Part shown: piece by piece, positions 18,201 to 26,687 of the stretch | How positions within the stretch are numbered: position 1 is the stretch's first letter | Layout: every line of letters begins with the position of its first letter | NCBI RefSeq assembly: GCF_021369635.1 | Contig: NZ_JAJNBZ010000008.1 | Coordinates: 62,001-126,000, forward strand | Origin: Paenibacillus profundus | GTDB lineage: Bacteria > Bacillota > Bacilli > Paenibacillales > Paenibacillaceae | Length of the DNA: 64,000 nt | Reading direction: 5' to 3' | The notes under the pieces: generated by a model | The model's input: only the letters and a program-made list of their open reading frames with translations | The model's database searches: none | Told to the model about the DNA's origin: nothing | Program-made: the position numbers and the translations under genes

Positions 18201-21200
18201 GCGACACCTTGCTCCGCGCTCGGTCAATGAAACCCATATCCAACCGCAAGCCATTACGGCCGATATGCTGCAGGATAACAGCATCACGAACGATAAGCTG
18301 GCACCTCAAGCCATTATGAGCAAGCATATTGCGCTCGAAACAATCTCAGGCAAGCATTTGCGGGTCGAATCTATTCAAGGCTATCATTTGAAAAAAGGAA
18401 CGGTTTCCTTGCTGCATCTCGGCCCGGATGTGCTCTCAGGTGATTTTCTTCCGGAAAACGGCCTGCCTGGGCGCAAACTGCAGTCGGAATCGATTCAAAG
18501 CACGCATTTGGGCGACTCTGTCATTCGAGAACGGCATGTAGACACAGGAGCCGTTACCTCGTCCAAAATCGCTCCGTATGCCGTTACAAGCGAACATCTG
18601 GAAGCAGGGGCTGTAACAAGCGGACATATTGCGCAGCATGCCGTGACGAGCAGCCATATTCAGGAAGGAGCCGTGACGGAACGGCATATAGCTGAAGACA
18701 GCATATCGGGATTGCATCTGCAAGAAGGCGTAATATCCAGCTTGCATATGGCTGCCGATGCAGTACGCTCAGAGGCGATTGCGGAAGGTGAAATCTGCAG
18801 TCGGCACATCGCAAAGCATGCGGTTGTTGAAGAGCACTTGGCTGAAGGCTCGGTATCCATGGAGCATTTACAAAAGGATTCCGTCGCCGGTGAGCATTTG
18901 CGCAGCTCTTCGATCGGTTCACATCACTTGCAGCCGGATTTGATTGAGTCGAAACATTTGAAGTCAGGCATTATTTTATCGGAGCATTTGACCGAGGGGG
19001 TCGTGCTGCCTCATCATTTGCGCGAACAGATTATTAACGAAGCGCACTTGCAATCGGGTATTGTCCGGACGGATACGCTGCAAGACGGTGCCGTTCATGC
19101 AAGTAAAATGGCCGAGGGAGCCGTGCAAAGCAGACAGTTGGCTGAGCAAGCGGTTGAGCCCCGTCATTTGACAGACGAGGCGGTTCAAAGCCGCCACTTG
19201 GCGGAAGGTTCCGTAGAGGGCCGTCATCTGGCCGGATGCGAGGTTGGCGCGGAGCACATCGTACCGATGTCGATTAAGAGCCGCCATTTGGCAGAGAACA
19301 GCATCCAGAGAAATCATCTGGCGCCTGGAGTCGTGCAGACGAAGAATGTGGAGAATGATGCGGTCACTTCTGAAAAAATAGCACCGAAAGCGGTGCGCAG
19401 CGAGCATATTGAACCTCGTGCCATCGCGGCTTATATGCTGCAGGATGCAAGCATCATCAATGAGAAGCTGGCGGATGGCAGCGTTACGAGCAACAAGATT
19501 GCGAAGCGCACCGTGCATTCCGCACATCTCAACTCCCAATCTGTACAGTCCGATCATATCGGCAATGAGGCGGTCGAAGCGCGTCATATTGCAGACCGTG
19601 CTGTACGGACTCATCATATCGGACCTGGCGAAGTGGATGGCACGCATATCGCCGAAGCCTCTATCTTCGGACCGCATTTGCGGCAAGCCTCGATTCGGAG
19701 CGATCATCTGGCAGACGGCTCGATCTCGAGTGACAAGTTGACGGACGGAGCGGTAACAGAGAGCAAGCTGGGGCGCGGAACGGTAAGCAGCGAGCATTTG
19801 CAGCTGCAGTCCATTACGAATGCGGTTCTGAAGGATGGCTGCGTAACGGTCGACAAGATTGCGGCTGACAGCATCACTTCGGAAAAATTAAGCGCCCATG
19901 CTGTAGGTTCTGCACAATTGGCGCTCGAAGCGGTCAAGGAAGAGCATCTAGAGAATGGTGCTATCGGTTCGCGTCAGATCGCTGCTCAAGCGGTGCGGGG
20001 ACATCATATCGGATCTGGCGAAATTGCCACTTTCCACCTTCAGGCTAACATCGTGGGCTCTGAACAACTGAAGGCTTCCTCCGTACGGGAAGAGCATATC
20101 GCAGATGCCGCCATTACTGGAGAGAAGCTGCAAGAACGCTCCGTAACTGGAAAAACTATTGCGCCGAAGGCAGTGTCGGGGGAGCACATTCAAGATGCTG
20201 CCATTACGACCGATATGTTGCAGGCAGGCAGCGTCACGAGTGGGAAGCTGGCGCATGGTACGGTAGGCGGTGAACATCTATCGCGGCAAGCGGTCGGACC
20301 GCAGCATTTGCAGTTGAACAGCGTGCAGACAGAGCATATCCAGGATGAGTCGATTCATGGAGCGAAGCTGGCGGAGCGCGCGGTGTCGAGCACGAAGCTG
20401 GCAACGGGAGCCGTTCAGGCCGATCATATCGAAGCCGGGGCTGTGCAAAAGCAGAGCCTGGCTGACGGCAGCGTCACCACGTCGAAGCTGGCGAATGGCG
20501 CGGTGACGGCCGAACAGTTGGCTGATGGCAGCGTATCTGCGCACAAATTGCAGGCAGAATCGATTCAGCGCAAGCATGTAGCAGCCAACGCGGTAGGAGA
20601 AGATCAGATTAGCTACGGGGCGGTGAAGGGAAGGCACATCCAGGCGGGTGAAATCTCTTCGGCACATCTCCAGCCGATGTCTATCCGACCGGAACATATT
20701 CTTCCAGGGGCTTTTCAGCTCAATCATTTGGCGATGGATGGATTGAACGGTGAGCACATCGCAGATTCATCGATTAGCGGAGCTAAATTGAAGGAGCAGA
20801 GCATTGCGTCGTTACATCTGCAGCCTGCCGCGGTGACGGAAGCGGCGTTAGCAGATGGCAGCGTAAGCGGAGCGAAGCTGGCGCCGGACGCCGTAGATGG
20901 CGAGCATCTGGCGAGCGGTTCAGTGGGAGCGGAGCATTTGCAAGCGGGAGCGGTCGGCAGCGAGCAGCTCAGAAGCGGAGCGGTGACTGCGACGCATGTG
21001 CAATTGGGAGCCATAGGCAGCACGCATGTGCAGCCGAATGCGATTGGTGCGGAGCATCTGCAGCCTGCCGCGGTGACGGAAGCGGCGTTAGCAGACGGCA
21101 GCGTAAGCGGAGCGAAGCTGGCACCGGGAGCCGTGGAAGGCGAGCATCTGGCGAGCGGTTCAGTGGGAGCGGAGCATTTGCAGGCGGGAGCGGTCGGCAG

Positions 21201-23922
21201 CGAGCAGCTCAGAAGCGGAGCGGTGACTGCGACGCATGTGCAATTGGGAGCCATAGGCAGCGCGCATGTGCAGCCGAGTGCGATTGGTGCGGAGCATCTG
21301 CAGCCTGCTGCGGTGACGGAAGCGGCGTTAGCAGATGGCAGCGTAAGCGGGGCGAAGCTAGCACCGAACACCGTAGATGGTGAGCATTTGGCGAGCGGCT
21401 CGGTGGGAGCAGAACATTTGCAGACGGGTGCAGTTGGCTGCGAGCAGCTTAGAAGCGGAGCGGTCAATGCCACGCATGTGCAGTTCGGCTCTATCGGCAG
21501 CTCGCATGTGCAACCGAGTACGATCGGAGCCCAGCATCTGCAGCCTGCCGCTGTAACAGAAGCGGCGTTAGCAGATGGCAGCGTAAGCGGGTCGAAGCTA
21601 GCACCGGACACTGTAGATGGTGAGCATCTGTTGAGTGGTTCGGTGGGAGCGGAGCATTTGCAGGCGGGCGCAGTCGGCAGCGTGCAGCTCAGAAGCGGAG
21701 CGGTGACTGCGACGCATGTGCAATTGGGAGCCATCGGCAATGCGCATGTGCAGCCGTCCGCGATCGGTGCAGAGCATCTGCAGGACGGAGCGATAAGCGA
21801 AGCAGCCCTTGCCGACGGCAGCGTGAGCGGAGCGAAGCTGGCATCAGGAGCCGTAGATGGCGAGCATCTGGCGAGCGGTTCAGTGGGAGCGGAGCATTTG
21901 CAGGCGGGAGCGGTAGGCAGCGAGCAGCTTAGAAGCGGAGCGGTGACTGCGACGCATGTGCAATTGGGGGCCATCGGCAATGCGCATGTTCAGCCGAGTG
22001 CGATTGGAGCCGAGCATCTGGCGAGCCGTTCAGTGGGGGCGGAGCATTTACAAGCGGGAGCGGTAGGCAGTGAGCAGCTCAGAAGCGGAGCGGTGACTGC
22101 GACGCATGTACAATTGGGAGCTATCGGCAGCGCGCATGTGAGGCCGTCCGCGATCGGTGCAGAGCATCTGCAGGACGGAGCGATAAGCGAAGCAGCCCTT
22201 GCCGACGGCAGCGTGAGCGGAGCGAAGCTGGCATCAGGAGCCGTAGATGGCGAGCATCTGGCGAGCGGTTCAGTAGGAGCGGAGCATTTGCAGGCGGGAG
22301 CGGTAGGTAGCGAGCAGCTTAGAAGCGGAGCGGTGACTGCGACGCATGTGCAATTGGGGGCCATCGGCAATGCGCATGTTCAGCCGAGTGCGATTGGAGC
22401 CGAGCATCTGGCGAGCCGTTCAGTGGGGGCGGAGCATTTACAAGCGGGAGCGGTCGGCAGTGAGCAGCTCAGCAGCGGAGCGGTGACTGCGACGCATGTA
22501 CAATTGGGAGCCATCGGAAGTGTGCATGTACAGCCGAATGCGATTGGTGCGGAGCATCTGCAGGACGGGATGATAAGCGAAGCAGCCCTTGCCGACGGCA
22601 GCGTAAGCGGAGCGAAGCTGGCACCGGGAGCCGTGGAAGGTGAGCACCTGGCGAGCGGCTCGGTGGGAGCGGAGCAATTGCAGACGGGCGCAGTCGGCAG
22701 CGTGCAGCTCAGAAGCGGCGCAGTTAATGCGACACATGTGCAATTGGGAGCTATCGGCAGCGTGCATGTGAGGCCGTCCGCGATCGGTGCAGAGCATCTG
22801 CAAGATGGGGCAGTGGGCGATTCGGCCCTTGCAGACGGCAGTATTAGCGGGGTGAAGCTGGCATCGGGTGCGATTGGAGGCGAACAGATTGCTGCAGGTT
22901 CCATTGGTATATCTCACCTGAGCGAACACACCTTGACGCTGCTGGCAGGTGCCGCACAACAGCCACATCCAACCCCTGCAACGCTGGACACGATTAAGGG
23001 AGGCGGCCTTGGCAACGGAATTATCGAAGCCCGGCATATGCAAGCCGACGCGATTGGGAGCACTGCGCTGCAAGACGGCGCCGTTACTACAGTTAAGCTG
23101 GCGACTCAAGCGGTAGGCTCCATTCACTTACAGGATCAGAGCGTTAAGGCCGCTCATCTGGAGCCATATTCGGTTGGCTCGGAACAACTGGATACGCATG
23201 CCGTGCATAGCGATCATATTGCTCCGAATACGATACTTGCGAAGCACATTTCCTATGGAGCTATTCACAGTTCTCATCTGGCGGCGGGAGAAATATGGGG
23301 CACGCATATCGCCGCCGACGCGATTGAAGCCGGTCACCTTGCACCTAATGCTGTACAATCGGTTCATATCGGCCACGACAGCGTGCAATCCGAACACCTG
23401 CAGGCTCAAAGCGTCGATTCGGAGCATATCCGGAACGGAGCGGTACGGGAAGCAGCTATAGCCGACGGGAGTGTATCCGCCATGAAGCTGGCGGATCAGA
23501 GCGTAGCTGCGAAGCATCTAAGCCCGCAAGTCGTACAGCAGGAGCATCTGTCCTTCGACCTGATTACCGAACAGCATTTACAAGAAGGCAGCGTCGGTGC
23601 CGGTCATTTGCAGCCAGGAGCCGTAACGGTTGAAGCCTGCTCTTTCGGTCCGGTCCGTACAGGGAATGGAAAGCCAGCAGCATTGCAGCAGTTCGGAATG
23701 ACGGCATTTACGTTCAGTGATCATGACGAAAAAATAGAGCTGGCCATTCCATTTGAGGAAGCCTACGCAGGCTGTAATTACACGATTGTGGCGATGACCA
23801 ATCACTCCGCTTGCTATGCTGTTCTAAAATCACAGGCACCGGATCATGCCGTAATTGAAATCATTCGTATGAGAATTAGCCCGCAGCCAGCTGGATTCGT
23901 ATCCTGGATTGCGCTTGGCTGA
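15298..23922 (+). CDS. Giant decapeptide-repeat surface protein, WIAG-tail type
   Basis: This 2,874-residue protein starts at ATG 15298 after GGAAAGGAG. Residues 1-270 are a charged, Pro/Ala/Ser-rich region: a Lys-rich start (MKKKKENRPAKGKR), five near-repeats of SKV, then a Glu/Lys helix. Residues about 270-2780 are some 250 consecutive ten-residue repeats of the form [SA]-[VI]-x-x-x-x-[LIV]-x-x-x, early copies reading SITSEKLADK and late ones GAVGSEQLRS. Similar repeats occur in phage tail fibres and suggest a beta-solenoid or fibre; that is inference. There are no Gly-X-Y collagen repeats. The last 90 residues form a globular tail ending FVSWIALG, the WIAG-tail feature seen in Paenibacillus proteins. 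No signal peptide or membrane segment is visible. It is likely a filament or scaffold on the spore surface. Confidence 0.8.
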   Translation: MKKKKENRPAKGKRPLYYVDNPNTSELQMLDRMSKSIKSKEAQQKKASINALAEPPAEIIAPAAQTNQDAPGTLSNLLQEELFVTSEAKPAETITASAAERVQADLSPSDAAVSSHDQVPEARGIQSLQEPAAAGASKVSKVSKVSKVSKEKVPEPAPQPETHAAIIPNSPPPPASSSPAIPATNSSTDDPASSQQTEESGSVPAASKSRSAEGRIGDGRKAEGNLLPDTKPKTVRDEEKLEQKKEEERAQWLAEKRSQARAKAFVYTDDIADEAVTDEKLASYSISGSKLKRESVDTDALCDYAVSAIKIADNAVTGSKLAPESISGEHLIRNAISGSKIRDRSITGGKIKDGSITSEKLADKTIDSDKIAEGSIQTKHLSGFIITSELIQDQSITSDKIRSGAIQIENLANEVVDASKLGEDAITTSKIRNGAVTGDKLAAGSVRTPHLVDGSVSGRAIADQAVESRHIGHGQIQGIHIAPGSLIGSQLQARSVHGSHIASGSIESKHLHEEAVRQEHIGQSEIQSWHLSEQSVNAEKLADQAITTMKLVDHAVTASKIADQSIVSTKIADEVVQSRHIAKQSIGSQNIAPLSVNAQHIHPDAIGGEHIEQDSIADKHLKDGAVKAYNIAPGAVQGQHLDVRAINTTHLEDGAVTTEKLALQSITTDRVADESVTRQKLAEWSVTSDKLADDSVLARHLSDGAVSSPAIEQNAVLEGHIAPGAIGSEHIRSQTIESAMLKQEAVTSDKIAPHSIRDRHIGAGVVHSHHLADHVVTSLKLSPESVSTDKLSDMSVTSIKLANMSVTTDKLAIDSVEAIHLSEGSVTSEAIRDASILPLHISASAIGSDHLQPDSINSQAIQSEAINTEHVAPHSITSRQLAPDSVQAVHIADDTIGSMHLRQHSIESAHLQDGAVTEEKLAGDSVTSEHIQAASVTETHVQDGVITSRKLAHEAVQSEHLSEGSIQERHLAPRSVNETHIQPQAITADMLQDNSITNDKLAPQAIMSKHIALETISGKHLRVESIQGYHLKKGTVSLLHLGPDVLSGDFLPENGLPGRKLQSESIQSTHLGDSVIRERHVDTGAVTSSKIAPYAVTSEHLEAGAVTSGHIAQHAVTSSHIQEGAVTERHIAEDSISGLHLQEGVISSLHMAADAVRSEAIAEGEICSRHIAKHAVVEEHLAEGSVSMEHLQKDSVAGEHLRSSSIGSHHLQPDLIESKHLKSGIILSEHLTEGVVLPHHLREQIINEAHLQSGIVRTDTLQDGAVHASKMAEGAVQSRQLAEQAVEPRHLTDEAVQSRHLAEGSVEGRHLAGCEVGAEHIVPMSIKSRHLAENSIQRNHLAPGVVQTKNVENDAVTSEKIAPKAVRSEHIEPRAIAAYMLQDASIINEKLADGSVTSNKIAKRTVHSAHLNSQSVQSDHIGNEAVEARHIADRAVRTHHIGPGEVDGTHIAEASIFGPHLRQASIRSDHLADGSISSDKLTDGAVTESKLGRGTVSSEHLQLQSITNAVLKDGCVTVDKIAADSITSEKLSAHAVGSAQLALEAVKEEHLENGAIGSRQIAAQAVRGHHIGSGEIATFHLQANIVGSEQLKASSVREEHIADAAITGEKLQERSVTGKTIAPKAVSGEHIQDAAITTDMLQAGSVTSGKLAHGTVGGEHLSRQAVGPQHLQLNSVQTEHIQDESIHGAKLAERAVSSTKLATGAVQADHIEAGAVQKQSLADGSVTTSKLANGAVTAEQLADGSVSAHKLQAESIQRKHVAANAVGEDQISYGAVKGRHIQAGEISSAHLQPMSIRPEHILPGAFQLNHLAMDGLNGEHIADSSISGAKLKEQSIASLHLQPAAVTEAALADGSVSGAKLAPDAVDGEHLASGSVGAEHLQAGAVGSEQLRSGAVTATHVQLGAIGSTHVQPNAIGAEHLQPAAVTEAALADGSVSGAKLAPGAVEGEHLASGSVGAEHLQAGAVGSEQLRSGAVTATHVQLGAIGSAHVQPSAIGAEHLQPAAVTEAALADGSVSGAKLAPNTVDGEHLASGSVGAEHLQTGAVGCEQLRSGAVNATHVQFGSIGSSHVQPSTIGAQHLQPAAVTEAALADGSVSGSKLAPDTVDGEHLLSGSVGAEHLQAGAVGSVQLRSGAVTATHVQLGAIGNAHVQPSAIGAEHLQDGAISEAALADGSVSGAKLASGAVDGEHLASGSVGAEHLQAGAVGSEQLRSGAVTATHVQLGAIGNAHVQPSAIGAEHLASRSVGAEHLQAGAVGSEQLRSGAVTATHVQLGAIGSAHVRPSAIGAEHLQDGAISEAALADGSVSGAKLASGAVDGEHLASGSVGAEHLQAGAVGSEQLRSGAVTATHVQLGAIGNAHVQPSAIGAEHLASRSVGAEHLQAGAVGSEQLSSGAVTATHVQLGAIGSVHVQPNAIGAEHLQDGMISEAALADGSVSGAKLAPGAVEGEHLASGSVGAEQLQTGAVGSVQLRSGAVNATHVQLGAIGSVHVRPSAIGAEHLQDGAVGDSALADGSISGVKLASGAIGGEQIAAGSIGISHLSEHTLTLLAGAAQQPHPTPATLDTIKGGGLGNGIIEARHMQADAIGSTALQDGAVTTVKLATQAVGSIHLQDQSVKAAHLEPYSVGSEQLDTHAVHSDHIAPNTILAKHISYGAIHSSHLAAGEIWGTHIAADAIEAGHLAPNAVQSVHIGHDSVQSEHLQAQSVDSEHIRNGAVREAAIADGSVSAMKLADQSVAAKHLSPQVVQQEHLSFDLITEQHLQEGSVGAGHLQPGAVTVEACSFGPVRTGNGKPAALQQFGMTAFTFSDHDEKIELAIPFEEAYAGCNYTIVAMTNHSACYAVLKSQAPDHAVIEIIRMRISPQPAGFVSWIALG
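15706..15750 (+). repeat. Five tandem 9-bp units in the giant gene
   Basis: The unit TCCAAAGTC (Ser-Lys-Val) recurs five times with one or two base changes, giving SKVSKVSKVSKVSKE. Unit length is a multiple of three, so gain or loss would keep the frame. Confidence 0.8.
20821..22800 (+). repeat. 240-bp higher-order tandem repeats inside the giant gene
   Basis: Full units of 240 bp (eight decapeptides) start at 20821, 21061, 21301, 21541, 21781, 22171 and 22561. Shortened 150-bp units start at 22021 and 22411. Units are largely the same at the DNA level, unlike the older diverged decapeptides before 20800, so this part expanded recently. Confidence 0.92.
21781..22560 (+). repeat. 390-bp tandem duplication (21781-22170 and 22171-22560)
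   Basis: Each copy is one 240-bp unit plus one 150-bp unit. The first 270 bases differ at only a few positions between copies, indicating a very recent duplication by slippage or unequal recombination. Confidence 0.9.
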
Positions 23923-23955
23923 ATACGGGTGTCAATGAGTCAGTTCAAGAAGAGA

Positions 23956-23994
23956 AGAAGCCGTTGGCATACGTTGACGGCTTCTCTTTTTTTT
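23956..23994 (+). terminator. Terminator of the giant repeat gene
   Basis: AGAAGCCGT pairs exactly with ACGGCTTCT, followed by C and eight T residues. It begins 34 bases after the stop codon. Confidence 0.9.
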
Positions 23995-24001
23995 GATCAT
24001 T

Positions 24002-24220
24002 TTAGAATGTATAAGAAAAATCGGGATAAAAGATGTCCTTCGCCTTGAGTCGTCACGTTCCCTTTCCCTTTCAGACGAAAAGATGTTATCGGGCCCCGTG
24101 AAGTTGCTCTTATGACCATTCTCCCATACAGTCAGGAGGGATAACGTCGAGGTTAAGTGATATGTCCGTTTCTATACCATTACATTAGGCGGCCGAATAT
24201 GATGTCAATCAACCAGAGTG
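24002..24220. repeat. Intergenic segment A, homologous to segment B at 36812
   Basis: Blocks shared with segment B, in the same order, include AAAAATCGG-ATA-AAGATGT, TCCCTTTCC, GAAAA-ATGTT-TC, CGTCGAGG-TTAAG and CGGCCGA. Both segments directly follow a T-rich terminator and precede a glycosyltransferase gene. No open frame spans them. The function is unknown. Together with the broken small ORF at 24209-24553, this accounts for most of the 694-base gap before 24617. Confidence 0.55.
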
Positions 24221-24553
24221 GTCGTTTGTCGTGTCGGTTATGTAGCAAAGCGTCCGTTCCCGTTCGGATTGCCTGCGCTTCAGGAAAAAAGCCGAGCGCG
24301 TCTGAATGCGCGCGATGAGCTCCGGCAGAGATACGATGAGCAGCGCAATCAATAGCCAGACGTTCCAGGTGCCCACTGGTTCATCCTGCCCGTCCGGTTA
24401 CGGAATGACACGGTATAGAATAAGTATCATGCTAAAGAAGAAGAAAATGAACCGTTCGATCGGGTCATTTCCTTCTTCTTTATTGTTGGTGCATGAATCG
24501 CTGCTAATTTCCGCATGTGCGGGACGGCATATGTACAGATGCCGTTGCAACAT
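24209..24553 (-). pseudogene. Possible small two-helix membrane ORF split by a stop codon
   Basis: On the minus strand an ATG at 24553 opens 51 codons ending ERFIFFFFSMILILYRVIP, then TAA (24398-24400). The same frame continues through GTG 24374-24376 (after AGGA) into WNVWLLIALLIVSLPELIA and a basic tail, stopping at 24209. Each half has one hydrophobic helix. Either two tiny membrane proteins or one gene with a nonsense codon would explain this. I recognise no family, and it may be chance. Confidence 0.25.
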
Positions 24554-24616
24554 TCCGGTTCATTCATACAATGTGATGTATACAGAGGCGGAAACGTAAA
24601 CAGGAGGTGATACGAA

Positions 24617-25423
24617 TTGCGTCAGGCGAAGCGGCTTCGACCGCGGTTCACGCGAGGGCGTAAACGGCGCACTCGCATGCGGTTCATAGGTACTCATCCT
24701 CATCCTGTCGTCTCGGTCATTATTCCTGTCATGAACGAACGGCGCACGATTTCCCGCGTTATTAAAGAGGCTGCAAGGGTGCACCCGCAGACCGAAGTCA
24801 TCGTCGTCTGCAACGGAACGACGGATGGCTCGGATCGAATTGCCGCAGCCTTGGGCGTTCGCTTGCTCCGTTTCCCATCACCGCTTGGTCATGATGTGGG
24901 CCGTACTGTCGGAGCCCAGGCGGCTGGAGGGGACATATTACTATTTATTGATGGGGACATGATTATTCCGGCTTCGAAACTGCGGCCTTTTATTACAGCG
25001 GTGGCAGGTGGGATTGACGTCGCTTTGAACGACTATTCGGGGCCTACCAACAAGCGTGAGGTACATCGGGTCGTCTTGGCCAAGCATGCTTTGAACACTT
25101 TGCTGTCCAGGCCGGAGCTGAAGGGGACATCGCTTACTGCGGTCCCTCATGCTATTAGCCGCCGCACCTTGGATACTATCGGCTCGGAGGCGTTATCCGT
25201 TCCGCCGCTCGCGCATGCCATGTCCGTTCTGCGTGGGCTTAACGTCAAAGCGGTGCACGCTGTCGACGTGGGCAAGCTGAATCCGATTCGAGTTCACGGT
25301 CGGGATCCGCTTGAGCATATGATTCAATATGATCATTTGCAAGCAGTGCGTTGGATCGTTGAACAGGCTGGAGATCGTGGAGGTCATTCCGATTTAACAA
25401 GACAACGAGGGCGGGTGAAATGA
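24617..25423 (+). CDS. GT2-family glycosyltransferase with Arg-rich N-terminus
   Basis: The 268-residue protein begins at TTG 24617, six bases after AGGAGGTGA. Residues 1-22 are very basic (RLRPRFTRGRKRRTRMRF). A GT-A domain follows: VSVIIPVMNERRTISRVIKE (about 32-51), VICNGTTDGSD-type nucleotide loop, and FIDGDMIIP with the metal-binding DGD (about 116-118). Inverting GT2 enzymes move a sugar from a nucleotide donor. It is a paralogue of the next gene: both share LGHDVGR, VALND, an AxPHAxSR segment and RGLNV-x-x-VHxVDV. The two form an operon. Confidence 0.8.
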   Translation: MRQAKRLRPRFTRGRKRRTRMRFIGTHPHPVVSVIIPVMNERRTISRVIKEAARVHPQTEVIVVCNGTTDGSDRIAAALGVRLLRFPSPLGHDVGRTVGAQAAGGDILLFIDGDMIIPASKLRPFITAVAGGIDVALNDYSGPTNKREVHRVVLAKHALNTLLSRPELKGTSLTAVPHAISRRTLDTIGSEALSVPPLAHAMSVLRGLNVKAVHAVDVGKLNPIRVHGRDPLEHMIQYDHLQAVRWIVEQAGDRGGHSDLTRQRGRVK

Positions 25424-25427
25424 CGCG

Positions 25428-26687
25428 ATGAAGCAAATGAAGCGGAAAGCGGCAGGTCGCGTGCATGGATTCAACCACAAGCGCTCTCAGACGAAGCGAA
25501 TGTCCAAGGCCGCCAGAAGCACCAACCGCATCGGTTCGTGGCGCAGCTATACGAAAATGAAACAAAGCGGCGGGAAGCGGCTCTCGCATTCCAGACGGAG
25601 ATTCGTTCGGTTCCATTCGGATAAGCGAACACACGCCCACCCATCGTCCGGTCAGGCAGCAGCGGACCGCCGGACATCGGTTCCGGTGGAATGGCTCCGT
25701 GCCGCAACTGAGGCAGGGCATGCCGATGGAAGGGAATATGCAGGCGCTTGTGAGACGCCATCCAGCGTTCGGCGAGCCAATGTCATTCGCCGCATGCAGA
25801 CGCATTTCTCCCACTTTTCAGAGCGATATCAACCTATTGCTGTAGCTTATAACCAGGTGAAGGCATTAGCCGCAGCATATCACGAAGGTTTTACCGTTCC
25901 CTTTTTCCCGCAAGCGAAGGATGCAGTTCTTCTCCCGACGACGAAGACGATGGACGTGGTGGTCACCGCATGCAATGAAGAGAACAGCATCGCAACCGTC
26001 ATGAAGGAACTATCCCGCTTGCCGTTAGGTGAAACGATTGTGGTTGTTAACGGCTCGACAGACAACACCTTGCATGCTGTCCGTCAGTCTTCCGACGAGG
26101 CGACGGTTATTCATTATCCGGAAGCACTCGGTCATGATGTCGGACGTTCGATCGGCGCAAAACTATCGCGGGGTGACATCGTGCTGTTTGTCGACGGAGA
26201 TTTTGCGATACCTGCAGAAGAGCTGGGTGCTTTTGTGTGGGCGGTTCATACCGGGGTGGACGTGGCTTTGAATGATATCGGTCCGTTCCTGCACAACTTC
26301 GATAAGCAGGACGGAATTACGCACTGCAAGCAGTGGTTGAACCGTAGCTTGGGAAGAGATGACTTGTATGCGAATTCCATGACAGCCATCCCGCATGCTT
26401 TAAGCCGCAAGGCTCTTGATACTATCGGTTTTCAAGCATTGAGCGTGCCTCCGAAGGCTCAAGCGCTCGCCATGGCCCGCGGCCTCAATGTACAGTCGGT
26501 CCATACGGTGGATGTCATCAACAAGAACCGCGTTCGCGATACGAACGTAGGAGCAGTCAATCCTGTGGCTGCGCTTATTCTGGGGGATCATCTGGAGGCG
26601 CTTCGGGCTTTAATGGACGAAGGAGCGTCCATGCTGCGCAGTGACCAGCAACGTGAACGTATTGCGCTGAGGAGGAATAGCATATGA
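25428..26687 (+). CDS. GT2-family glycosyltransferase with long basic N-terminal extension
   Basis: The 419-residue protein starts four bases after the previous stop. Residues 1-65 are Lys/Arg/Ser-rich. Residues 65-170 have no recognised fold but include an AYHEGF step resembling the Gly-ladder tags of neighbouring proteins. The GT-A domain starts near 178 (MDVVVTACNEENSIATVMKE) and has FVDGDFAIP (metal site), VALNDIGPF and IPHALSRKALDTIG. It is paralogous to the upstream enzyme but longer. The stop overlaps the next start (ATGA), indicating translational coupling. Donor and acceptor are unknown. Confidence 0.8.
   Translation: MKQMKRKAAGRVHGFNHKRSQTKRMSKAARSTNRIGSWRSYTKMKQSGGKRLSHSRRRFVRFHSDKRTHAHPSSGQAAADRRTSVPVEWLRAATEAGHADGREYAGACETPSSVRRANVIRRMQTHFSHFSERYQPIAVAYNQVKALAAAYHEGFTVPFFPQAKDAVLLPTTKTMDVVVTACNEENSIATVMKELSRLPLGETIVVVNGSTDNTLHAVRQSSDEATVIHYPEALGHDVGRSIGAKLSRGDIVLFVDGDFAIPAEELGAFVWAVHTGVDVALNDIGPFLHNFDKQDGITHCKQWLNRSLGRDDLYANSMTAIPHALSRKALDTIGFQALSVPPKAQALAMARGLNVQSVHTVDVINKNRVRDTNVGAVNPVAALILGDHLEALRALMDEGASMLRSDQQRERIALRRNSI

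Noticed and set aside
20724-21980. Long minus-strand open frame of 418 codons, Cys/Ser/Pro-rich
   Set aside because: It is the antisense of the 240-bp repeats in the giant gene. Lack of stops follows from the repeat composition, and no binding site or start context supports it. The same holds for the minus-strand frames at 17077-20757 and 21990-23517.
20821-22800. CRISPR array
   Set aside because: The direct repeats are contiguous coding units without unique spacers and keep one reading frame throughout.
15298-23922. Collagen-like protein
   Set aside because: Glycine is not at every third residue. The period is ten residues with aliphatic positions, so it is not a Gly-X-Y triple helix.
24306-24599. 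97-codon plus-strand frame before the GT2 gene
   Set aside because: No binding site, a composition without clear structure, and it overlaps a more protein-like minus-strand frame.
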